Shown: positions 41,646-50,623 of the stretch, one piece after another
Layout: each line of letters begins with the position of its first letter
How positions within the stretch are numbered: position 1 is the first letter of the stretch
Assembly (NCBI RefSeq): GCF_010728325.1
Contig: NZ_AP022570.1
Location: 4,526,001 to 4,590,000 of the forward strand
Source of the DNA: Mycolicibacterium poriferae
GTDB lineage: Bacteria > Actinomycetota > Actinomycetes > Mycobacteriales > Mycobacteriaceae
Direction of reading: 5' to 3'
DNA length: 64,000 nt
Position numbers and translations under genes: made by a program
Notes under the pieces: generated by a model
The model's input: only the letters and a program-made list of their open reading frames with translations
Database searches by the model: none
Told to the model about the DNA's origin: nothing

Positions 41646-42359
41646 ATGAATCGACCGTCCACCGAACCCGGGGCGACCGCCGCGGGTCTCGGCGCGCCCG
41701 GCTCGCAGACTCTGGCCCGCGGCCTCAACGCATTGCAGCTGGTTGCCAGCTCACCGAACGGGATGAGCGTCGCCCAGGTCGCCGACGACATCGGGGTGCA
41801 CCGAACCATCGCCTACCGCCTGCTCAGCACGCTGGCCCAGTTCCGGTTCGTCACCAAGGGCGACGACGGTCGCTACCGTCCCGCGGCGGCACTGGCGGTT
41901 CTCGGTGCATCGTTCGACAACAACGTCCGGCAGCTGTGCGTGCCCACCCTGCGCAGCCTGGCCGACGAGCTCGGCAGCACCGTGTCACTGCTGGTGGCCG
42001 AGGGTGATCAGCAGGTCGCGGTCGCAGTGATCGCACCGACGAACGTCTTCTACCAGATGGCATTTCACGAGGGCAGCCGCCATCCGCTCGACCGCGGCGC
42101 CGCGGGCATCGCCTTGCTGGCCAGCATGCCGCCGCGACCGAACGAACGCGAGCTCGTGCCTCAGACCCGGCTGCGCGGCTGGGTGATCACCCACGGCGAG
42201 ATCGAACCCAACACCTACGGTCTCGCGGTCCCGGTGCATCGCAGGCCCCCCGCCCCACCCACCTGCATCAACCTGATCTCACACCGCGAAGACGTCGTAT
42301 TGAGCGGACGACCCGCCGTGATGGCAGCGGCGCACGAACTGTCGGCGATCCTGTCCTGA
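41646..42359 (+). CDS. IclR-family transcriptional regulator
   Basis: 237 residues. The N-terminal winged helix is clear: LARGLNALQLVASSPNGMSVAQVADDIGVHRTIAYRLLSTL, about residues 24-64. An effector-binding domain follows (FHEGSRHPLDRGAAGIALL). The ATG has AAGGAAGG before it. IclR proteins control aromatic-acid and short-chain-acid catabolism. Here it is divergent from the 19-gene operon and 34 bases upstream of a KstD-like gene, so it could govern either or both. The inverted repeats at 41565 and 41608 are its likely own sites. Confidence 0.92.
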   Translation: MNRPSTEPGATAAGLGAPGSQTLARGLNALQLVASSPNGMSVAQVADDIGVHRTIAYRLLSTLAQFRFVTKGDDGRYRPAAALAVLGASFDNNVRQLCVPTLRSLADELGSTVSLLVAEGDQQVAVAVIAPTNVFYQMAFHEGSRHPLDRGAAGIALLASMPPRPNERELVPQTRLRGWVITHGEIEPNTYGLAVPVHRRPPAPPTCINLISHREDVVLSGRPAVMAAAHELSAILS

Positions 42360-42393
42360 GGACGTCGACCGAGAGCACGGAAGGGAGACAGCG

Positions 42394-44007
42394 GTGACCG
42401 ACTGGGACCATGAGGTCGACGTCGTCGTACTGGGTAGCGGGGGCGCCGGGCTGACCGCAGCACTGACCGCGGCCGTCCACGGCGCTTCGGTGGAGGTGTA
42501 CGAGAAATCCGCGACGGTCGGCGGCACCACCGCGGTATCGGGCGGGATCGTGTGGATACCGGCCCACAAGCGTTCGAGCACCGGCGAATTGACGCCGGAG
42601 GATGCCACGGCGTATCTACGGGCGCAGTCATTGGGTTACATGGACGACGAGCTCGTCGAGACATTCGTGCACACCGGCGCCGACATGCTCGACTTCGTCG
42701 AGGCGCACAGCGATCTGCGGTTCGAGGTCGCCCAGGGCTTCCCCGACTACAAACCCGAGCTGCCCGGCGGTCAGCCCGGCGGCGGGCGGTCGCTGAACAC
42801 CAAGCCGTTCAATCGGGCCGAACTCGGTGAGTGGCGCGACCGGATCACGACGTTTCCCGCCGACTTCAGCAACGTCGGGATCGACGCCGAGACCCGGGCA
42901 CGCATCCACGCCGCCGTCAACGACGAGTCCGGTGACTACTGCGTCGCGGGCACCTCGCTGATCGCGGGCCTCCTCAAGGCGCTGCTCGACGCCGGGGTGG
43001 TGCCGCACACCGAGGCGCGAGCGGTCGAGCTCGTCGCCGATCCACTCGGCATCGTCGGCGTCCGTATCGAGCAGGGCAACAGGGAGTTTCGGGTCCGGGC
43101 CCGCCGCGGCGTGGTACTCGGCACCGGCGGCTTCGAGTGGGACGAACGGATGGTCGAGGCCTATCTGCGCGGCCCGATGCGCGGCGCGGTCTCGCCGCCC
43201 AACAACACCGGCGACGGCCTGCGGATGGCGATGGCGCACGGCGCGGACCTGGCCAACATGGGTGAGGCCTGGTGGGTGCCCGTCATCCAGATTCCCGGCG
43301 ACACCTATGCCGGGCACCCCCGCAGCCGCAGCGTCCGGTTGGAACGAACCCGCCCCCGCAGCATCATCGTCAACCGGGCCGGCAGGCGGTTCCTCAACGA
43401 AGCCGGTGAGTACAACTCGATGGCGGGGCCGTTCCACTTCCTGGACCCCAAGCTCGGTTATGCCAACGACCCCGCGTGGATCGTGTTCGACTCGCTGCAT
43501 CTGAAGCACTATGGGTTCCTCGGCGTCGATCCGGACGGGCCTGTCCCCGACTGGTTCTGCCAGTCCGCGGACCTGGACGAGCTGGGCGACAAGACCGGCA
43601 TCGACCCCGCGGGGCTCGCCGAGACACTGGCGGCCTGGAACACCAACGTCTCCCAGGAGCAGGATCCCGAGTTCGGTCGCGGCGCCAGCGCGTACGACGG
43701 TTACTGGGGCGACGACAAGGCGTCCACCCAGGCCGGCAAGACGCTCGGCCCGATCGACACGGCACCGTACTACGCCGTGCCGGTGCACATCGGCGCGATG
43801 GGCACCAAAGGTGGTCCCCGCACCGACCGTGACGGACGGGTACTGCACGTCAGCGGAACCGCCATCACCGGGCTCTTCGCCGCGGGCAACGCCATGGCCG
43901 GGCCGACCGGCAAGGCCTATGGCGGGGCAGGCGGAACCCTCGGCCCCGCCATGGTCTTCGGCTACCGGGCGGGTTACGCCGCGGCCACCGGGAAATCTGC
44001 CCCCTGA
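42394..44007 (+). CDS. FAD-dependent oxidoreductase, KstD-like
   Basis: 537 residues, GTG start. The FAD motif VVVLGSGGAGLTAALTAAVHG and VGGTTAVSGGIVWIP open the protein, and GNAMAGPTGKAYGGAGGTLGPAM closes it, the 3-ketosteroid dehydrogenase/fumarate-reductase-like flavoprotein pattern. The AYGGAGGTLGP segment corresponds to the YPGPGATLGP of KstD with glycine changes. It forms a two-gene unit with the IclR regulator. It probably introduces a ring double bond into an intermediate; the second copy of the activity, at 36227, may have another regiochemistry. Confidence 0.87.
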   Translation: MTDWDHEVDVVVLGSGGAGLTAALTAAVHGASVEVYEKSATVGGTTAVSGGIVWIPAHKRSSTGELTPEDATAYLRAQSLGYMDDELVETFVHTGADMLDFVEAHSDLRFEVAQGFPDYKPELPGGQPGGGRSLNTKPFNRAELGEWRDRITTFPADFSNVGIDAETRARIHAAVNDESGDYCVAGTSLIAGLLKALLDAGVVPHTEARAVELVADPLGIVGVRIEQGNREFRVRARRGVVLGTGGFEWDERMVEAYLRGPMRGAVSPPNNTGDGLRMAMAHGADLANMGEAWWVPVIQIPGDTYAGHPRSRSVRLERTRPRSIIVNRAGRRFLNEAGEYNSMAGPFHFLDPKLGYANDPAWIVFDSLHLKHYGFLGVDPDGPVPDWFCQSADLDELGDKTGIDPAGLAETLAAWNTNVSQEQDPEFGRGASAYDGYWGDDKASTQAGKTLGPIDTAPYYAVPVHIGAMGTKGGPRTDRDGRVLHVSGTAITGLFAAGNAMAGPTGKAYGGAGGTLGPAMVFGYRAGYAAATGKSAP

Positions 44008-44019
44008 GCGGTTCTGCGC

Positions 44020-44892
44020 TCAGCGGGGGTCGCCGGCGACCAGTCGGGTCGCAGCGCGGTAGGGGTCGACGGAGCCGGTGGCGACCGACTCGGCGAGCCG
44101 ATCGAGGTCGGGGTGCTGGCGCAACATGGTCTGAGCCAGGGACAGGATCTGGGAACGGGCGCGCGCGCTCCTGCGTTCGGAGCTGTCTGTCCGGTGATGC
44201 GCGTCGATGGCCTCGACGAGTTCGGTGAGTCCGTCGCCCTGCGCAGCGATCAGCTTGAGGATCGGGACCCCGGTCTCGGCGCGCAGGTCGCGGACGGTCT
44301 GGTCGGCGCCCTCACGGTCGGCCTTGTTCACCACCACGATGTCGGCGACCTCGAGCAGACCGGCCTTCGCCGCCTGGATGGCGTCGCCGGCGCCGGGATT
44401 GAGGATGACCACGGTCGGGTCTGCGACCGCGGCGATCTCGATCTCGGACTGACCGACGCCGACGGTTTCGACGACGACCAGGTCGTAGTTCAGGGCGGAC
44501 AGCAACGTCACGGCGGCGGGGACGGCCGCAGCCAGGCCGCCGAGGTGTCCACGCGTCGCCACGGAGCGGATCAGCACGTCGGGATCGTTGATGTGCGCGG
44601 CCATCCGGATGCGGTCGCCCAGCAGGGCGCCGCCGCTGTAGGGCGACGACGGATCCACGGCGAGCACGGCCACCCGCCGGCCGTGTGCACGATAGGCGCC
44701 GACGAGCGCACCGACCGTGGTCGATTTGCCCGCGCCGGGCGGGCCGGTGACTCCGACCACGCGGGCGGCGGTGACACCACCGAGCGCTCCGAGCACCTCG
44801 TCGCGGCGCGGACTCTCGACGAGGCTGAGCAGACGCCCCGTCGCGCGGGCCGATCCACCCGCGGCGGCGGCGATGAGCTCGTCGATGGTCAC
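44020..44892 (-). CDS. meaB: MeaB-type GTPase chaperone of B12-dependent acyl-CoA mutase
   Basis: 290 residues of the G3E/ArgK-MeaB family. Walker A is GVTGPPGAGKSTTVGALV, followed by AVDPSSPYSGGALLGDRIRM, the switch motif ETVGVGQSEIEIAAVAD, and NKADREGAD for guanine binding. MeaB loads and protects adenosylcobalamin in methylmalonyl-CoA mutase and its relatives. The mutase subunits lie 8-10 kb away at 53126-55204, in a separate operon. The promoter carries a perfect operator palindrome, which connects it to the same regulon. Its stop lies 12 bases after the convergent KstD-like stop. Confidence 0.95.
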   Translation of the reverse strand: MTIDELIAAAAGGSARATGRLLSLVESPRRDEVLGALGGVTAARVVGVTGPPGAGKSTTVGALVGAYRAHGRRVAVLAVDPSSPYSGGALLGDRIRMAAHINDPDVLIRSVATRGHLGGLAAAVPAAVTLLSALNYDLVVVETVGVGQSEIEIAAVADPTVVILNPGAGDAIQAAKAGLLEVADIVVVNKADREGADQTVRDLRAETGVPILKLIAAQGDGLTELVEAIDAHHRTDSSERRSARARSQILSLAQTMLRQHPDLDRLAESVATGSVDPYRAATRLVAGDPR

Positions 44893-44946
44893 CCGATTGA
44901 GCGTACGCAGCCGCCTTCTCCCTTTCGCAGTGTCCCTCCCATTTGC

Positions 44947-44961
44947 GAGAATGTTATTCTC
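44947..44961. promoter_or_regulatory. Perfect operator palindrome GAGAAT-GTT-ATTCTC
   Basis: A perfect 6-3-6 repeat in the 101-base divergent gap between the MeaB gene (minus) and the SDR gene (plus). Each strand has a -10-like hexamer within it: TAACAT for minus and TATTCT for plus. Binding would shut both promoters. Confidence 0.77.
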
Positions 44962-44993
44962 TGCTCCAGAGAGTCGCCATTTCAGGAGGATGT

Positions 44994-45758
44994 ATGCAGA
45001 TCACCGGATGCTCGGCCCTCGTCGTCGGCGGCGCGGGCGGCTTGGGTGAAGCCACGGTCCGGCGCCTGCACGGGGCCGGCGCCAAGGTCGTCATCGCCGA
45101 CATGGCCGACGACAAGGGCAGGGCACTGGAATCCGAACTCGGCGTGCGCTACGTCCAGACCGACGCGACCTCGGAGGAGTCGGTGAACGCCGCCATCGCC
45201 GAAGCGCAAGCTCTTGCACCCCTGCGGATCTCGGTGGACACGCACGGCGGCCCGGCCAGCGGCGGGCGGCTCGTCGGCAAGGACGGCTCCCCACTGGATC
45301 TCGACGGCTTCAAGACCACCATCGAGTTCTACCTGACCGCGGTGTTCAATGTGATGCGGCTGTCCGCGGCGGCCATCGCCACCACCGAACCACTCGACGA
45401 AGGCGGCCGCGGCGTCATCGTCAACACCGCCTCGATCGCCGGTTACGAAGGACAGATCGGCCAGCTGCCCTATGCAGCGGCCAAGGGCGGCGTCCTCGGG
45501 ATGACGCTGGTGGCCGCACGCGACCTGTCCCCGCTGGGCATCCGCGTGGTGACCATCGCGCCGGGCACCATCAACACCCCGGCCTACGGCAAGGCCGCCG
45601 ACCAACTCGAGCAGTACTGGGCCCCTCAGGTGCCCTTCCCCAAGCGGATGGGCCGGTCGACCGAGTACGCGCAACTGGCGCAGAGCATCATCGAAAATGA
45701 TTACCTCAACGGCGAAATCATCCGGCTCGACGGAGCATTGCGGTTCCCGCCGAAGTAA
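44994..45758 (+). CDS. SDR of the 3-hydroxyacyl-CoA dehydrogenase type 2 (HSD17B10-like) class
   Basis: 254 residues from ATG 44994, preceded by AGGAGG. The frame is open earlier, but through the operator. It starts MQITGCSALVVGGAGGLGEAT, keeps NTASIAGYEGQ and YAAAKGGVLGM for the catalytic serine and tyrosine-lysine, and ends DYLNGEIIRLDGALR, the pattern of type 2 3-hydroxyacyl-CoA dehydrogenases. It should carry out the third step of beta-oxidation on a CoA ester. Another SDR follows 29 bases later. Controlled from the palindrome at 44947. Confidence 0.9.
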   Translation: MQITGCSALVVGGAGGLGEATVRRLHGAGAKVVIADMADDKGRALESELGVRYVQTDATSEESVNAAIAEAQALAPLRISVDTHGGPASGGRLVGKDGSPLDLDGFKTTIEFYLTAVFNVMRLSAAAIATTEPLDEGGRGVIVNTASIAGYEGQIGQLPYAAAKGGVLGMTLVAARDLSPLGIRVVTIAPGTINTPAYGKAADQLEQYWAPQVPFPKRMGRSTEYAQLAQSIIENDYLNGEIIRLDGALRFPPK

Positions 45759-45787
45759 CCGACCCGCGCGGACCGCTGGTCGGCAAG

Positions 45788-46513
45788 GTGGCGTTCGTGG
45801 CCGGGGCCAGTCGCGGCATCGGCGCGACCATCGCGGGTGCGCTGGCCCGAGCGGGTGCTGCGGTCGCCGTAGCGGCCCGGTCCGAGAAGGAAGGGAAGCT
45901 ACCCGGCACCATCGGCTCGGTCGCTGCGCGCATCGTCGGGCAGGGCGGCCGCGCGATCCCGGTACCGTGCGATGTCACCAGCGAGCAATCAGTCGACGAC
46001 GCGGTCACCGCAACCGTTGCCGAATTCGGCGGGATCGACATCCTGGTCGCCAACGCCGGAGTGCTGTGGCTGGGGCCCGTCGAGTCCACCCCACTCAAGC
46101 GCTGGCAGCTGTGTCTCGACGTCAACACCACCGGCGTTTTCCTGGTCACCAAGGCGGTGATCCCGCATGTCCGGACCCGCGGCGGGGGCTCGCTGATCGC
46201 CGTCACCACCACCGGCGTCACGATGACCGAGCACGGCGCCAACGCGTACTGGGTATCCAAGGCCGCCGTCGAGCGGCTTTATCTGGGTCTGGCGGCCGAC
46301 CTGCGGCCCGACAACATCGCGGTGAATTGCCTGAGCCCGTCACGGGTGGTGATCACGGAGGGGTGGCAGGCCGGCGGCGGGGGGATGCAGGTGCCACCGG
46401 AGATGATCGAACCGCCGGAAGCGATGGCCGATGCGGCAGTGCTACTCGCACAGCAGGATGCCACCGGCGTCACCGGCACCATCCAACGCTCCGAGTCTTT
46501 CACCGCGCAATAG
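45788..46513 (+). CDS. Short-chain dehydrogenase/reductase with uncertain start
   Basis: 241 residues from GTG 45788. The cofactor motif AGASRGIGATIAGAL, ANAGV, VTTTGVTM and YWVSKAA are all SDR. The GTG cuts off the Leu-Val-Gly-Lys that precedes this strand in relatives, which suggests that translation really begins a little earlier. Upstream in the same frame there is no ATG, GTG or TTG before a stop at 45698, only CTG 45776 and ATT 45737. Either a rare start is used or the protein is naturally short. It follows the type 2 SDR by 29 bases and probably belongs to the same transcript. Confidence 0.82.
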   Translation: MAFVAGASRGIGATIAGALARAGAAVAVAARSEKEGKLPGTIGSVAARIVGQGGRAIPVPCDVTSEQSVDDAVTATVAEFGGIDILVANAGVLWLGPVESTPLKRWQLCLDVNTTGVFLVTKAVIPHVRTRGGGSLIAVTTTGVTMTEHGANAYWVSKAAVERLYLGLAADLRPDNIAVNCLSPSRVVITEGWQAGGGGMQVPPEMIEPPEAMADAAVLLAQQDATGVTGTIQRSESFTAQ

Positions 46514-46527
46514 CTTTCCGATGCCAC

Positions 46528-47292
46528 TTACTTCTTGGCGATCAGGCCGTCGACGATCCTGTTGAAATCGGCGGTGCCGAACGACACGTACTCGGCGAGG
46601 TTGGCGTAGTCCAGCGAGGCCATCACCGACTTCTCCAACTGAATGTTCATCAGCCGCTTGGTGGCCTCGACAGCCTGCTGCGGTAGCTCGAGCAGTTTCT
46701 TCGCACACGTCACCGCCTCGGCCACCGGGTCGGCGACCACATGGTTGGCCAGCCCGAGATCCACCGCGCGCTGCGCCTTGATCCGCACTCCGGTGAGCGC
46801 GAACTCCTTGGCCTGCAGCAGACTGATCTGGCTCCCCCACACCAGCGGCCCGCCGTCGGCGGCCACCAGGCCGATGGACACGTGCGGATCGGCGAAGAAC
46901 GCGTTCTCGGCGATGTAGACCACGTCGGACAACGCCGCCAGGCTGCAGCCCAGACCGACCGCCGGCCCGTTGACCGCGGCGACCACCGGGATCCGGCAGC
47001 GCACCATACCGATGACGATGTCGCGGCCGTGTTTGATCGTCTTCTGCCGCAGGGCTTCGTCACTGCGCAACTCGTCGAGATAGGTGAAATCGCCGCCGGC
47101 GGAGAACGCCCGTCCCGCACCGGTGATCACCGCTGCGCGGGCGCCTGCGTCCTCGTTGAGAGCGTCCCAAAGTCGTGCCAGCCCCACGTGCAGGTTGTCG
47201 TTGACCGCGTTGAGGTCATCGGGCCGGTTCAGCGTGATGATCCGAAGCGCGCCGTCCGCCTGGACGTCGATCTCTTCCGGCATGTCGTACAT
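46528..47292 (-). CDS. Enoyl-CoA hydratase
   Basis: 254 residues, normal length. LRIITLNRPDDLNAVND opens the protein, the oxyanion motifs are GRAFSAGGDFTYL and AAVNGPAVGLGCSLAALSDVVY, and SIGLVAADGG is the catalytic region. It lies three bases after the acyl-CoA dehydrogenase stop and is the last gene of the ligase-dehydrogenase-dehydrogenase-hydratase operon (50568 to 46528). That order gives the first three chemical steps of a beta-oxidation round. Substrate unknown, probably the acid activated by the ligase at 49171. Confidence 0.92.
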   Translation of the reverse strand: MYDMPEEIDVQADGALRIITLNRPDDLNAVNDNLHVGLARLWDALNEDAGARAAVITGAGRAFSAGGDFTYLDELRSDEALRQKTIKHGRDIVIGMVRCRIPVVAAVNGPAVGLGCSLAALSDVVYIAENAFFADPHVSIGLVAADGGPLVWGSQISLLQAKEFALTGVRIKAQRAVDLGLANHVVADPVAEAVTCAKKLLELPQQAVEATKRLMNIQLEKSVMASLDYANLAEYVSFGTADFNRIVDGLIAKK

Positions 47293-47295
47293 GGC

Positions 47296-48384
47296 CTAGC
47301 CTCCCAGCCCGAGAATGCGTTGCGCGATGATGTTCTTCTGAATCTGCGAGGTGCCGCCCATGACACTCTGCGCCCGGCTGTACATGTAGGCGCCGAACAA
47401 CTCCTCGTCAGCGGTTCCGACGGTCTTCAGCGCAGCATGACCCACCGACTGCTCGACCCACGTCATCAGCAGTTTGTCGAGCGACCCCTGGGGGCCGTGG
47501 GTGAGTCCGTCGAGCTGCTCGGACAACCGCCGCCGTACGTGCAGCCGCAGCATCTCGGTCTGCACCCAGGCCCACGTCAGCTCCTCCGGCGGGGCTCCTT
47601 GCCACTGAGACGCCATGTGACGCACGGTCTTTCCATAGCGCGCGGAGAAGCCCAGCGTGGACGGTTCGCGTTCGTGGCTGACGACCGTCATGGCCAGCTT
47701 CCAGCCCTCGCCCGGCGCGCCGACCATGTTCTCGGCGGGGACCCGCGCGCCGTCGAAGGCGACCTGACCGAATTCCTTGGTCACGCCGCTGATCATCTTC
47801 AACGGCCGCTGCTCGATGCCGGGTTGGTGCATGGAGACGATGAACGCGGAGATGCCCCGATGCTTGGGCACGGCCTTGTCGGTGCGGGCGAGCACCAGAC
47901 ACCAGTCGGCGACGTCGGAGTAGCTGGTCCAGATCTTGTGCCCGGTGATGAGGTAGTCGTCCCCGTCGCGGACCGCGGTCGTCGTCAGCGACGCCAGGTC
48001 CGAGCCCGCCCCGGGTTCCGAGAAGCCCTGACACCAACGTTCGGTGCCGTCGATCATCCCGGGCAGAAAGCGTTGGCGCAGTTCCTCGTTGCCGTGATGG
48101 GAGAGCCCGACGACCAGGTAGCCCAGGCTGGGTCGCGCCGGTGCGCCGGCTTTGGCGATCTCCTCGTCGACGATGACGTCGTAGACCGGCGGTAGATCCT
48201 GGCCGCCGTACTTCTCCGGCCACGACGTCCCGAAGAAACCGGCGGCATAGAGCGCCCGGTGCCACTCCCCCGCCTTGGCCCAATAGGCGTCACCAGAGGT
48301 CGGGAATCTTCCTTTCTGCTCGGCCAGCCAGCCGCGCAGCCGCTCGCGGAATGCAGCCTCATCGGGTGAATCACGAAAGTCCAA
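47296..48384 (-). CDS. Acyl-CoA dehydrogenase, subunit with GGT..Q.NIIA motif
   Basis: 362 residues. CQGFSEPGAGSDLASLTTTA and the end SVMGGTSQIQKNIIAQRILGLGG are present. It overlaps by 14 bases the shorter dehydrogenase upstream, with which I expect it to form an alpha2beta2 enzyme, as shown for the M. tuberculosis cholesterol side-chain dehydrogenases. It is the counterpart of 9506-10627 in the other pair. The operon is controlled from the palindrome at 50632. Confidence 0.9.
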   Translation of the reverse strand: MDFRDSPDEAAFRERLRGWLAEQKGRFPTSGDAYWAKAGEWHRALYAAGFFGTSWPEKYGGQDLPPVYDVIVDEEIAKAGAPARPSLGYLVVGLSHHGNEELRQRFLPGMIDGTERWCQGFSEPGAGSDLASLTTTAVRDGDDYLITGHKIWTSYSDVADWCLVLARTDKAVPKHRGISAFIVSMHQPGIEQRPLKMISGVTKEFGQVAFDGARVPAENMVGAPGEGWKLAMTVVSHEREPSTLGFSARYGKTVRHMASQWQGAPPEELTWAWVQTEMLRLHVRRRLSEQLDGLTHGPQGSLDKLLMTWVEQSVGHAALKTVGTADEELFGAYMYSRAQSVMGGTSQIQKNIIAQRILGLGG

Positions 48385-49186
48385 TGGTCAGCTCCTCCAG
48401 CTTGACGGGCCAGCATTCGGTCGCGGCCAGGACTCGGCGCAGGTACACGTGAGCCAGGCACTCCCAGGTGTTGCCGATGCCGCCGTGCACCTGGATCGAC
48501 GTCTCACAGACCGTCAAACCCGCGCGAGCGCAGTAGATCTTCGCGATGCGAGCGGCCTCGACCGCTTCGCGCACCGGCAGCGCGTCGACCGCCCACGCAG
48601 CGTGCCGCACGACACTGACCGAACCCTCGATCAGGGCCAGCGCCTCGGCCAGCAGGTGTCCCACTGCCTGATACGAGCCGATGGGAGCGCCGTACTGTTC
48701 ACGCACCTTGGCGTATTCGGTCGCCAGTGCGTGCGTTCCCCGGGCGGCGCCGACGATGTCGGCCGCGGTCGCCGCCAGCGCCAGCGCATACCAGCGGCCG
48801 GAGTCCTCGTCGGACAGCTCGGCCAGCTCGGCGGGCGATTCGACCACCCCGGCAAGGCTGCCGGTGAGGTCCACCGACGCCGGCCCGGAACCGGCGTCCG
48901 GCACCTCGCGCCCGAGCCTGCCTCGCAGGTCGTCGGCGAGAACAGGGCCCAGGTAGGGGACGTCGACGAGGCAACGCGCGAGTTCTTCGGCCACGATGGC
49001 GATCTCGACACCCGATGCTCCGTCGGCGCGCAGCGCGCGAAAACCTGTGGCATCCAACGCCTTTTCCAGTCTCGCGATGCGTGCGTCATCCTCGAGGTCG
49101 GCGACCGAGCTGGGTCCGAGGTCGTCGGCCAGATCAGCTGCCGCGGCGCGCAACTGCCGTTGTTCTTCGTTCAGACGGACGTCCAC
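48371..49186 (-). CDS. Acyl-CoA dehydrogenase-like second subunit
   Basis: 271 residues, short for the family. The N-terminal helical part (MDVRLNEEQRQLRAAAADLADDL) and the C-terminal block (VREQYGAPIGSYQAVGHLL; IQVHGGIGNTWECLAHVYLRR) are clear, while the middle domain is shortened. It overlaps the CoA ligase by 16 bases and its partner subunit by 14. The pattern repeats that of 10624-11433, so the window has two separate heteromeric dehydrogenases besides a fused one. Confidence 0.88.
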   Translation of the reverse strand: MDVRLNEEQRQLRAAAADLADDLGPSSVADLEDDARIARLEKALDATGFRALRADGASGVEIAIVAEELARCLVDVPYLGPVLADDLRGRLGREVPDAGSGPASVDLTGSLAGVVESPAELAELSDEDSGRWYALALAATAADIVGAARGTHALATEYAKVREQYGAPIGSYQAVGHLLAEALALIEGSVSVVRHAAWAVDALPVREAVEAARIAKIYCARAGLTVCETSIQVHGGIGNTWECLAHVYLRRVLAATECWPVKLEELTIGLS

Positions 49187-50568
49187 AGACGCTCCTTCAG
49201 CACTCGGCGTAGCACCTTGCCCGAGGGCAGGCGCGGTATCTCGTCGACGACGACGACGCGGCTGGGCCGCTTGTAGGACGCCAACTGGTCAGAGACCAAT
49301 GCGGCGAGTTCGTCATGCTCCACTACCGCCGAGAGCTTGACGGCGGCCACGATGGCCTCCCCGTCGGCGGCGGGCACACCGAACACGGCACAGTCCTCGA
49401 CAGCGCGGTGACCGTGCAGCACCGCCTCGATCTCGGCGGGCGCGACCTGGAAGCCACGGACCTTGATCATCTCCTTGGCGCGATCGGTGATCCGCAACCA
49501 CCCGTCACCGTCGACAGAACCGACGTCACCGGTGCGGTACCAACCGTCGGCGAACGCCGCTGCGGTGGAATCCGCAGGCAGGTATCCGGCCATCGCCGAG
49601 TCCGAGCGCACCTGGATCTCGCCTTCGGCGGAGGGCTCGACGGGTTCGCCGCTGTCCAGTGCCACGATGCGCAGCGCGACGCCCGGAACGGCCCTGCCCA
49701 CGGTGTCCAGGCGTGCGTCGTCCAGGTCGTTGCACGAGATCACCGGCAACTCGCTCGCGCCATACGCCGTCACCCACCGCACACCCGTTCGCGCGGAGAC
49801 CGCCGCGGCGACGCTTTCGGTGACCGGGGTGGCACACCACATGATGTAGCGCAGTGAGGACAGATCGAACGATTCCAGCCGCGGATGTGCCGACAGGGCC
49901 AGCGCAATCGGGGCGACCGCCATCTCAATCGTGATCCGGTCGGATTCGATGTGGGCGAGCATGGTGTCGATGTCGAAGCGGGGATGCAGGCGAATCCACG
50001 CCCCGGTGTCGAGCGCCATGACGATGTTGAGCAGACCGAGGATGTGCGACGGGGGCGTCATCACCTGCAGCCGATCCGACGGCGTCACCTGCAGAGCCTC
50101 GCGCCAGTGCTTCACCGCGGCCGCCAGCGAGGCGTGAGTGTGCCGCACCGCTTTGGGCATGCCTGTCGTGCCGGAACTGAACACCAGCACCGCATCTGAG
50201 GACGGATCGTCCACCTGGGTCGGGCCGGTGTCCGCGGCGTCGATCGGCTCATCGAGGTGCCGCATCGGCATCACCTCGGCCAGCACCGGGTGGTCGCCGA
50301 CAGCGAATGCCGGGCTGGTCAGCGTCAGCGCATGGCGCACCTCGCGCTGCTTCCAAGCGGGACTGAGCAACACCGCGGCCGCGCCGAGCCGCCAGAGGGC
50401 ACGCAATGCCACGACGAACTCCGGCCGGTTCGACGACATCACCGCCACTCGGTGACCGGCCCGCACCCCCTGTTGGTGCAGTTCTGCGGCCAGCCCGGCA
50501 GCGAGTGCGTCGAGGTCGGCGAGCGTGTAGTGCCGATCCTGGAAGGCGAGCACCGATCGCCCTGTCAC
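49171..50568 (-). CDS. AMP-forming acyl-CoA ligase
   Basis: 465 residues, rather short for the family. P-loop LVFSSGTTGMPKAVRHTHASL, WCATPVTESV and TAYGASE in the core, GDVGSVDGDGWLRITDRAKEMIKVRG at the hinge, and PRLPSGKVLRR with the C-terminal lysine. It makes a CoA ester from a free acid via the acyl-adenylate. It leads an operon with a dehydrogenase pair and a hydratase. A good minus-strand promoter (TTGTCA-17-TAGTAT) overlaps the operator at 50632. The substrate could be a ring-derived or side-chain acid of the regulon pathway. Confidence 0.9.
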   Translation of the reverse strand: MTGRSVLAFQDRHYTLADLDALAAGLAAELHQQGVRAGHRVAVMSSNRPEFVVALRALWRLGAAAVLLSPAWKQREVRHALTLTSPAFAVGDHPVLAEVMPMRHLDEPIDAADTGPTQVDDPSSDAVLVFSSGTTGMPKAVRHTHASLAAAVKHWREALQVTPSDRLQVMTPPSHILGLLNIVMALDTGAWIRLHPRFDIDTMLAHIESDRITIEMAVAPIALALSAHPRLESFDLSSLRYIMWCATPVTESVAAAVSARTGVRWVTAYGASELPVISCNDLDDARLDTVGRAVPGVALRIVALDSGEPVEPSAEGEIQVRSDSAMAGYLPADSTAAAFADGWYRTGDVGSVDGDGWLRITDRAKEMIKVRGFQVAPAEIEAVLHGHRAVEDCAVFGVPAADGEAIVAAVKLSAVVEHDELAALVSDQLASYKRPSRVVVVDEIPRLPSGKVLRRVLKERLWTSV

Positions 50569-50623
50569 GTTGCGCGCGCCCTTTCCCGGTAGCGCCCGAC
50601 ATGACTTGAGAGAGTGCTACCGC

